The position numbers and the translations under genes are program-made. 64,000 bases of DNA from JAXLQL01 sp046331625. GTDB lineage: Bacteria > Acidobacteriota > Terriglobia > Bryobacterales > Bryobacteraceae. Below are positions 58,226 to 64,000 of this stretch, one piece after another. The stretch's first letter is position 1; each line of letters opens with the position of its first letter. Location of the stretch: assembly GCA_046331625.1 (NCBI GenBank), contig JAXLQL010000037.1, forward strand, positions 1-64,000, read 5' to 3'. The notes below the pieces were generated by a model that saw only the letters and a program-made list of their open reading frames with translations, did not search any database and had not been told where the DNA came from.

Positions 58226-61200
58226 TTAGAAGATGAACCGGCCGCTGAACTGAATCTGGCGCCCGTAGACGCCGCCCAACTGGCTGACCACCTTGCCGAA
58301 CGTCTGCGAGTTCGGATTCTGGTCAGGACCGGCTGCCGGGAAGCGGTTGGTCAAGTTGTACGCTTCCGCGCGAAGCTCGAACTTGAGGTGCTCCATGATG
58401 TCGTAGGACTTGGCGAGTGTGGTGTCCACGTTCCAGAAGCGCGGTCCGACAAGGCCATCCCACTGCAGCGGATTGGTGCGGCGGGTGAATGCCGGCTGGT
58501 TGGAGATCTTCGACGTATCGAACCAGCGGGTCTGAGTCGGGTTATCGAGCTTGGGGTTGCCCGTGATGGCAAGCGTACCCCAGCGCAACGGAATACCTGT
58601 GTTGTAGGTGAACAGTCCGCTGACGGACCATCCGCCGACCAGAAGATCGGCCGCCTTGCTCATGCTCGAAAGGTACTTGCGGCCCTTGCCGATGGGGAGC
58701 TCATAGATGGCGGCGCCGGTGAGACGCTGAGCGGCGTTCGGAGCGGGTTGGAAGGTCAACGTGCGCGTGTAATTGTCCTGCGCGTCAAAGAACTCTTCGT
58801 TGCGTTCGCGGTTGTAGTTGTAGCCGATGACGAAGTTCCAGCCGTTCTGGAAAGGCCGTTGGAACTGCATCTGGAGCGACTTGTAGCGATTTGCGCGTCC
58901 GCCGATCAACGATTCGACGAGCGAGCCATATTGCGGATAGGGCCGGGTAAGTTCGGTGACGGGGATGGTGGCGCGAGTGCGAAGCTGGCCAGGCATCTTG
59001 TCGGCGGGCAGGATGTTGAAGAACGGATTCGGCACAGCCTGCGTGCTGGCGTTGCCGATGCGGTAGCCGATGCGCGGGTCGATCTGGTTGATGTCGTAGT
59101 TGTAGGGCTGGTTGCGACCCTGGTTCATGAAGAACGTGATGTCGGCCAGGATCTTGCCGGGCAGTTGGCGCTGCAGGTTCACGTTGAAGCGATCATTGAC
59201 GGCGGGCGTGAAGTTCTGCTGATACCAAGTACTGGTGCCGCCCAGGTTCGTGTAGCGGCCGAGGGTCTTGCCGGTGACTGGGACGAGCCCGCCGGGGAAG
59301 GGGTTCGAGAGCCGCTGTTGCGGTACACCTTGGATTTCGCTGATCGTGTCGGTCTGGGCGTCAAAGCCAGGTAGCGGCACTGAACCGAGGATGTTCAAGC
59401 CGTCGGTCAGGGTAGCGGGAACGATGTAGCGGGCGAAACCGATGCGCAGCGCGGTCTTGTCGTTCACGCGCCACGCCATTCCGATGCGGGGCAGAATGAG
59501 GTTCTTGGGCGCATTCCAGGAATTGCGGTTGCTCGAATCGGCGAAGACCCAAGCGCCGTTGTACACGGGAGCTGCGCTGCGGAGAGCGGTGGCGGCATCG
59601 GGGAGCTTGGGAGCGTTGGCGCCCTGGAACTCTGGGATCGCGTTGTTGAGGTCAATGAAGCGGGTCAGGCGATCGAGCGTGTCACGCATCGGAGTGAAGT
59701 ACTCGTAGCGAAGGCCGAGGTTAATGGTGAGCCGCTGGGTGACCTTGAAGTCGTCTTGGAAGAAGAGGCCGGTGAATCCGACACGCGGGCGCTGGATCGG
59801 GATCGAGGCGATGTTAGAGGTTCCGTCCATGGCGCCGAGCAGGAGCGTGGCCCAGCCGTCTCCGCTGAGAGCGGTGTTCGGGCTGAGGTAGGTGTTCGCG
59901 GTGAGGCCGGGGTTGAAGTTGAAGTTGAACGAGCGGGGCCGTGCCGCGTTGACACGCTCCTTGCGGTACTCGCCGCCCACCTTGAAGTAGTGGCGACCCT
60001 GGTTGCGGGAGATCTTCGATTCGATGTTGTAGGAGTCCGGTTCCTGGAACCAGTAGCCGGTTCGGCCGAGGTTGGTGGTGGATCCGCGGTTGATGTTGAT
60101 GCCGGGATAGTAGAGGTCGGGCAGGCCCTGCAGATAGCCCTTGTACCAGGGGTTGCCGGGCCAGAACTTCTCGAGATCGGACTCTTTGAGAAGAGCGGCG
60201 GGCATACCGAAGGAGTCGACGATGGCGTTGTATGCGCCGCGGACGTTCAATACCGTGTTCGCATTCAGCGTATAGACCGCGTCACCGGAGAACGTGCGGG
60301 CGTGGCGCTTGGATCCGTCCACCGGTTGGGCGATAGAGCCGTTTGTGTAATCGTCTTGCGCGGTGAAGGTGCGGAACATGTTGTAGCGGCCGAACACCTT
60401 CAGCTTGTCGGAGATGTTGTAGTCGACGCGCTCGGAGAGGTTCCAATAGCGGAAGCGATTGGCGAAGCCCTTCTTGAAGTTGTTGACCAGCGAGGGGCCG
60501 TCCCCGGCTTCGTTGGGCTGCCACAGGTCGCCGATGATCTTGGCGGCGGTCGGGTCGATGCGATTCGAAGGGATGATGTTGCCGGGGAACGGCGTGCGAG
60601 TAACACCCGTGCTATCAGTCTTGGTCGAGAACGGATCGTAGATGGTGCGCAAGGCGTTGTTGTTGTTGAGCGAGCGCGAGAAGTCGCCCTTGCGTTCGAG
60701 ATCGGTGGGCAGCGTGTTCTGTATGGTGCGCGGCTCGATGGTGCGCCATCCTTCATACGAGAAGAAGCTGAAGATCTTGTTCTTCTTGATGGGATTTCCG
60801 ATGGTGCCGCCCCACACGTGCTGACGCGTGAGGTTCGAGGCGCGCGTGATCCGGTTGGCCATCGCGTTCAGGGTCGGCTGGCGGCCGAGATAGTATCCCG
60901 TACCGTGGAACTCGTTGGTGCCGGACTTCATTGCCACCGAGAGCAAGCCGCCGGCGGAGTGTCCGAACTCGGCGTCTACGGCGTTCTGCTGCAGGTTCAC
61001 TTCGCTGACCGCGTCCATGGGAGGCGTGTAGCTCGACTTCTGCGTCGTCATCGAAGGGGAGCCGTCGAGAATGATGTCGTTCTTGGTGGAGGTGTTGCCG
61101 CCGACGTCGAGCTGCGAAGCGGCCCAGTGATGGAAGGGGCTCTGCTCGGTGGAGGAGCGCACGACAGTGGCGGGGTTGAGAGCCGCCAGCAGGAACGGAT

Positions 61201-61657
61201 TGCGGTGGATGATGGGCAACGAATTGGCCATCTTGGTGTCGAGCGTGAGAGCCATGGTCGACGTGTTGAATTGCACCGCGACGGGCGCGCTTTCGACGGT
61301 GACGCTTTCCTGCGTGTTGCCGAGATCGAGCGAGGCGTTCACCGTGACGTCGCCGCGCGCCTGGACGAGGATCGAGCGCTGGACGTACTGTTTGAAGCCC
61401 TGCATGTCGACCGTGACGGTGTAGGTGCCGGGCGCGACAAAGTCGAACAGATACTTGCCGACTTCATTGGTTGGCTGGTTGACGGTGATGCCGGTGTTGT
61501 CGTTGCGCAGGATGACGGTAGCGCCGGCGACGACGGCTTCGGAGCGATCGGTGATGGTGCCTTGGACGCGGCCACGGGTGTCCTGGCTCCACACGGAGCT
61601 GGTCAACGCGAGCGCCAATGCGAGCAGGCGCAGACGCGGATTCGACGGGGAAAACAT
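58226..61657 (-). CDS. TonB-dependent outer-membrane receptor with carboxypeptidase-regulatory-like domain
   Basis: 1143 residues. The signal peptide is LRLLALALALTSSVWSQ. It is followed by a carboxypeptidase-regulatory-like domain (about 25-110: RVQGTITDRSEAVVAGATVI, YLFDFVAPGTYTVTVDMQGF), a plug domain (about 115-260, IDGSPSM-type loop and AEFGHSAGGLLSVAMKSGTN) and a large beta-barrel ending GRQIQFSGRFIF. Start ATG 61657 has AGGGAGGTT upstream. It is an acidobacterial Oar-like transporter. It converges on a terminator shared with the P460 gene. The ligand is unknown. Confidence 0.94.
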   Translation of the reverse strand: MFSPSNPRLRLLALALALTSSVWSQDTRGRVQGTITDRSEAVVAGATVILRNDNTGITVNQPTNEVGKYLFDFVAPGTYTVTVDMQGFKQYVQRSILVQARGDVTVNASLDLGNTQESVTVESAPVAVQFNTSTMALTLDTKMANSLPIIHRNPFLLAALNPATVVRSSTEQSPFHHWAASQLDVGGNTSTKNDIILDGSPSMTTQKSSYTPPMDAVSEVNLQQNAVDAEFGHSAGGLLSVAMKSGTNEFHGTGYYLGRQPTLNAMANRITRASNLTRQHVWGGTIGNPIKKNKIFSFFSYEGWRTIEPRTIQNTLPTDLERKGDFSRSLNNNNALRTIYDPFSTKTDSTGVTRTPFPGNIIPSNRIDPTAAKIIGDLWQPNEAGDGPSLVNNFKKGFANRFRYWNLSERVDYNISDKLKVFGRYNMFRTFTAQDDYTNGSIAQPVDGSKRHARTFSGDAVYTLNANTVLNVRGAYNAIVDSFGMPAALLKESDLEKFWPGNPWYKGYLQGLPDLYYPGININRGSTTNLGRTGYWFQEPDSYNIESKISRNQGRHYFKVGGEYRKERVNAARPRSFNFNFNPGLTANTYLSPNTALSGDGWATLLLGAMDGTSNIASIPIQRPRVGFTGLFFQDDFKVTQRLTINLGLRYEYFTPMRDTLDRLTRFIDLNNAIPEFQGANAPKLPDAATALRSAAPVYNGAWVFADSSNRNSWNAPKNLILPRIGMAWRVNDKTALRIGFARYIVPATLTDGLNILGSVPLPGFDAQTDTISEIQGVPQQRLSNPFPGGLVPVTGKTLGRYTNLGGTSTWYQQNFTPAVNDRFNVNLQRQLPGKILADITFFMNQGRNQPYNYDINQIDPRIGYRIGNASTQAVPNPFFNILPADKMPGQLRTRATIPVTELTRPYPQYGSLVESLIGGRANRYKSLQMQFQRPFQNGWNFVIGYNYNRERNEEFFDAQDNYTRTLTFQPAPNAAQRLTGAAIYELPIGKGRKYLSSMSKAADLLVGGWSVSGLFTYNTGIPLRWGTLAITGNPKLDNPTQTRWFDTSKISNQPAFTRRTNPLQWDGLVGPRFWNVDTTLAKSYDIMEHLKFELRAEAYNLTNRFPAAGPDQNPNSQTFGKVVSQLGGVYGRQIQFSGRFIF

Positions 61658-62026
61658 GAACGGGAACCTCCCTGAGAAGCGTACCTTCGAAAAGGATTGC
61701 CTCCCAGTATAGACGAATCCGATGCTGGGTGCTGTCAAATGCCTCTTGAGTTCAGATTCCGGTCACTGGCGATTGAGATGCGTCCGCTGTCGAGATGGTG
61801 GGGGTTATGATGGAGCGGGCCCGGCATGACCGAGCGCGAATCCGTTTCAGACATCGATTGGATGGCGTGCGGGCTGATTGCGCAGGTCCCCGGCAAGGTG
61901 TCGGGAAGGTCTGTGGCGCGAGGAACACGATCGACTTTGCCCATTCCCAGCGAGAGCCGTAGCCGGTGATGGTGTGCTGACGAAAACCTCGCGGATTGTG
62001 AAATCGCCTTTGCGTGCACGAAGTCT
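61658..62026. other. Gap with possible relic of a DUF5615-type toxin
   Basis: About 370 bases upstream of the TonB receptor gene. The minus strand just after the DUF433 relic reads a segment HTITGYGSRWEWAKS that faintly recalls the HTV.T....GW..LKNG region of DUF5615 PIN-like toxins, the usual partners of DUF433. The match is weak and broken by frame changes. Otherwise only the TonB gene's ribosome site (near 61668) is visible. Confidence 0.3.
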
Positions 62027-62212
62027 TCACGGCGAGCGCACGACGAAAGCCATGAGCCGGCCGATCTGTTCGCGGCTCACCGGAAGACTTTTCGATTACC
62101 TCTTCGATGCTCAGCCCGCCCCGAGATTTTCGAAGAAGATGTTGACGGGAGTCCGGGTTCCTTTCAGAACCCATGCGCCGCTCAGTCTTCCAGGAATATC
62201 CACGGGGGGCAT
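62027..62212 (-). pseudogene. DUF433 (VapB-like antitoxin) relic, two frameshifts
   Basis: From ATG 62212 the minus strand reads MPPVDIPGRLSGAWVLKGTR and then TPVNIFFENLGAG. One frame over it reads LSIEEVIEK, and in the third frame VSREQIGRLMAFVVRSP then stop at 62027. Together these make a typical DUF433 domain (G.W...GTR.PV..LFENL..G.SIEE....FP.VSREQI...). Two single-base indels break it. DUF433 genes usually sit next to a DUF5615 toxin, of which only faint traces follow. Confidence 0.65.
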
Positions 62213-62453
62213 TGCGACCAATCCAGGCTTGCCATAGGATGTCTTCAGGATACGGGCGGGGCTCGCAGATAGCGCCCGGGGTGGCTCTTCGAGGGTGTGC
62301 GACATCGGAGTGAGACTTTCGCTGGCTGCCCTTACTATCCCTGCTCCAGTTGCGGCGGTTCGCTTCACTCCGAACCGGACATCGTTCATACCGAATTCTC
62401 ACTGGGCGCCAGACGTCAAACGGCCTCCCTATGGTTCGGAGACTCGGAATGTA

Positions 62454-63305
62454 CTAGCGAGACATCATCGCGATCCAGGTGATGAGTTGGCTCACGCGGA
62501 ACGCGAGAGCGCGCTTTTCGGGCGAGTCATTCATCCAGTCCGGTGGCGGGGCGATCCCGTCCACCTTCTGCAACAAACTCTGAAGTTCGTCTTGGGCCGC
62601 GGGGAGGTTCCCTACGGCGACGAACGCCGCAGCCTCGGAGGCTCGGTTGGCAAGCGCATTGCGGCGTCCCGCATTTGTCTGCGCGTTGGGCCCGTTGAAC
62701 AGGCCCACATCTAACGTTTCGATGGCTCGCGCCGTATCCCGGGCGCTTGTCTCGACGAACGCTTTCGAAATCGGCACACCGATCGAATCCAGCCACACTC
62801 CAGCGCCAAAATTCTGGTACCAGGGGTTGAACAGGAACACCATCGCGTATCGGAACGTTCGCGGTCCAGACGTGCTCGGATGCTGTGTTGTGCGAACCTC
62901 CGTTTCCGTCTGACCGGACACGGGTTTGAGTAGGTCGTCGTTCCAATAGTAATGAGGCGGCAGCGGATCGCCATACGGGACGATCAGGTCCGCGACATTC
63001 ATCGAGACGGCGATGCCGATGAAGCCCCACCCCTTGTGCGTGACCTCGAGAGTGGAGGCCGTAACCGGGGCGCCGAAGTCAAAGAGCGCTGAATAGCGTC
63101 CGTACGCCCAAGTGTGGGGCGATCCGCCGAACTGCCCATCGGGCGGACCGGCCAAGCTTTGTGGGTTTTCGAAATACTGATCCACGGGCGGCATCCATGC
63201 CTGTAGGTAGAGTTTTGCGTCAGCGGCGTGCAAAACGCCGCCGCAAGCAAGCAAGATCGCGGCGGCGGGGACAATCGGTCTGTTGGCCAGACTGTTCGTT
63301 CGCAT
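62454..63305 (-). CDS. Secreted protein with C-terminal FIMAH-like helical domain
   Basis: 283 residues. The signal peptide is NRPIVPAAAILLACGGVLHA. An N-terminal beta-rich region follows (about 30-200) with an apparent carbohydrate-binding-like pattern (WAYGRYSALFDFGAPVTAST, LEVTHKGWGFIGIAV). A C-terminal helical part (about 205-280) reads NALANRASEAAAFVAVGNLP, AAQDELQSLLQKVDGIAPPP and FRVSQLITWIA, similar to FIMAH domains found at the ends of secreted enzymes. The start at 63305 has a perfect AAGGAGGTG. It lies just downstream of a TonB receptor gene on the same strand, so it may bind that receptor's ligand. Confidence 0.65.
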   Translation of the reverse strand: MRTNSLANRPIVPAAAILLACGGVLHAADAKLYLQAWMPPVDQYFENPQSLAGPPDGQFGGSPHTWAYGRYSALFDFGAPVTASTLEVTHKGWGFIGIAVSMNVADLIVPYGDPLPPHYYWNDDLLKPVSGQTETEVRTTQHPSTSGPRTFRYAMVFLFNPWYQNFGAGVWLDSIGVPISKAFVETSARDTARAIETLDVGLFNGPNAQTNAGRRNALANRASEAAAFVAVGNLPAAQDELQSLLQKVDGIAPPPDWMNDSPEKRALAFRVSQLITWIAMMSR

Positions 63306-63401
63306 GGTAGGCACCTCCTTCTGCAAATGCGAGAGCAGGTGCCATGCCAAGGTACCCAGCAGAGCGCCAGGGGAAGGGGCTGGGTCGAGATCAGCCGGAG
63401 T

Positions 63402-64000
63402 CTAGAAGGAATACCGCAGTGAGAACTGAATCTGCCGCGACGGACCCGCCGAGAAGATGCGTCCCACTGTCGCCGCCGAGAGGTTCCCCACCGGGTATCC
63501 CAACGCGGGCGTGTTGAACGCATTGAAAATCTCGGTGCGGAACTGTAGCACATGATGTTCGCGGATCGGGAACTGCTTGAGCAGCGCGAGATCGAAGTTC
63601 ACGAGCCCCGGGGCGGATACCGTATTGCGACCGAGGTTGCCGAAGCAAGCCAGCGGGTTCGACAACGTGGCGAACGTGGCGGCATTGCGGCAATCGGGAG
63701 CATTCTTGAAGGCCGCCGTATTCAGCCAGTTGTCGGCAGTTTGCGTCGAAGGCGTCTGGCTCTGGCCGGAAACGGCGTCAGGGTGGATCAGACTACCCAC
63801 GCCGCTGTTTGCAGTGTCGACACCGGAAAACACCGTGAAAGGGAGCCCCGTATTGGCGCTGATGATCGTGTTGATCTGCCAGTTGCCAGCAATGTAATTG
63901 ACCACTGGGCTTGACGCGGCGTGCGCCGTGCCCTTGCCGAACGGGATCGCGTAAACCACGCTATTGACGAAGCGATGCCGCATGTCGAACGTGGAGCGTC
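63402..64000 (-). CDS. TonB-dependent receptor, C-terminal part (5' end outside window)
   Basis: The last roughly 199 residues of another Oar-like receptor, open to the window edge. Barrel features include MRHRFVNSVVYAIPFGKG, NYIAGNWQINTIISANTGLP, LKQFPIREHHVLQFRTEIFN and AFNTPALGYPVG. The final residues are SRQIQFSLRYSF, the outer-membrane aromatic end. The sequence matches the closing part of the two complete receptors in the window. The gene for the FIMAH-like protein follows about 97 bases downstream. Confidence 0.92.
   Translation of the reverse strand, partial: RSTFDMRHRFVNSVVYAIPFGKGTAHAASSPVVNYIAGNWQINTIISANTGLPFTVFSGVDTANSGVGSLIHPDAVSGQSQTPSTQTADNWLNTAAFKNAPDCRNAATFATLSNPLACFGNLGRNTVSAPGLVNFDLALLKQFPIREHHVLQFRTEIFNAFNTPALGYPVGNLSAATVGRIFSAGPSRQIQFSLRYSF

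Noticed and set aside
58211..61675. Long plus-strand open frames (387 and 639 codons) opposite the second TonB receptor gene
   Set aside because: Antisense shadows with repetitive Val/Asp/Gly composition. The minus strand has signal peptide, domains, ribosome site and terminator.
1..64000. tRNA, rRNA or riboswitch genes
   Set aside because: No cloverleaf, rRNA core sequence or known riboswitch consensus was recognised by eye. A covariance-model search would be needed to exclude small ones.

Overview
The window is GC-rich, densely coded bacterial DNA. It most resembles an acidobacterium of the Solibacter/Bryobacter type. The reasons are a PadR regulator paired with an 'acidobacterial duplicated orphan permease' (24455-27419), three very large TonB-dependent receptors with an N-terminal carboxypeptidase-regulatory-like domain (2608-5802, 58226-61657, 63402-end), a winged-helix/TM/beta-propeller protein (55210-57249) and many small GGGACTGAAGTCCC-type palindromic repeats between genes. 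This assignment rests on family content only. No rRNA or tRNA gene was seen.

Layout. 1-691: end of an RND efflux pump and a small coupled membrane protein. 692-1327: repeats. 1328-7394: a mandelate racemase-type enzyme, a TonB receptor, an HTH/periplasmic-binding-like regulator and a small SecD-head-like secreted protein. 7884-21100: an aromatic catabolic island. Its plus-strand arm is one tightly overlapping nine-gene operon: pcaH, pcaG, pcaB, a pcaD-pcaC fusion, a DUF3237 gene, a feruloyl-CoA synthetase, pobA, an alpha/beta hydrolase and an iron alcohol dehydrogenase. The divergent minus-strand arm is a beta-ketoadipyl-CoA thiolase, a MetE-like methyltransferase, an AAHS-type transporter and a hydroxycinnamoyl-CoA hydratase-lyase. 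Together they would turn ferulate/p-coumarate into 4-hydroxybenzoate and protocatechuate, then through beta-ketoadipate to acetyl- and succinyl-CoA. The minus arm is riddled with small indels from about 11270 down to 7884, although its start and stop codons and ATGA gene overlaps are still visible. It is either very recently decayed or a badly called stretch of consensus.

21101-32880: PQQ-like propeller protein, PhoD-like phosphatase, a transposase relic, the PadR/ADOP pair, a frameshifted D-aminoacylase, a hicB gene with a broken hicA, a GAF-ANTAR regulator, a DUF6282-type hydrolase and a frameshifted SUKH-like gene. 32912-40233: membrane acyltransferase, LolA-like protein, a MITE-like element, then an operon of an M6 metalloprotease with a C-terminal Cys/TM anchor, a divergent Lgt paralogue and a small secreted protein, then asnB. 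40398-46235: flagellar cap gene fliD with a FliT-like gene, outer-membrane and glycosyltransferase genes, and a sensor kinase. 46222-58152: oxidoreductases, EthD, sulfatase, cytochrome c, beta-CASP nuclease, a HAD phosphatase, a Phd/VapC toxin-antitoxin pair, formamidase, the winged-helix propeller protein and a cytochrome P460-cupredoxin fusion. 58226-64000: TonB receptors, a FIMAH-domain secreted protein and a DUF433 relic.

Two window-wide patterns stand out. First, thirteen genes that begin a transcription unit have a TANNNT -10-like box ending only 5-10 bases before the start codon and no Shine-Dalgarno sequence, which implies leaderless transcripts. Second, the palindromic repeats vary in sequence while keeping their two hairpins.
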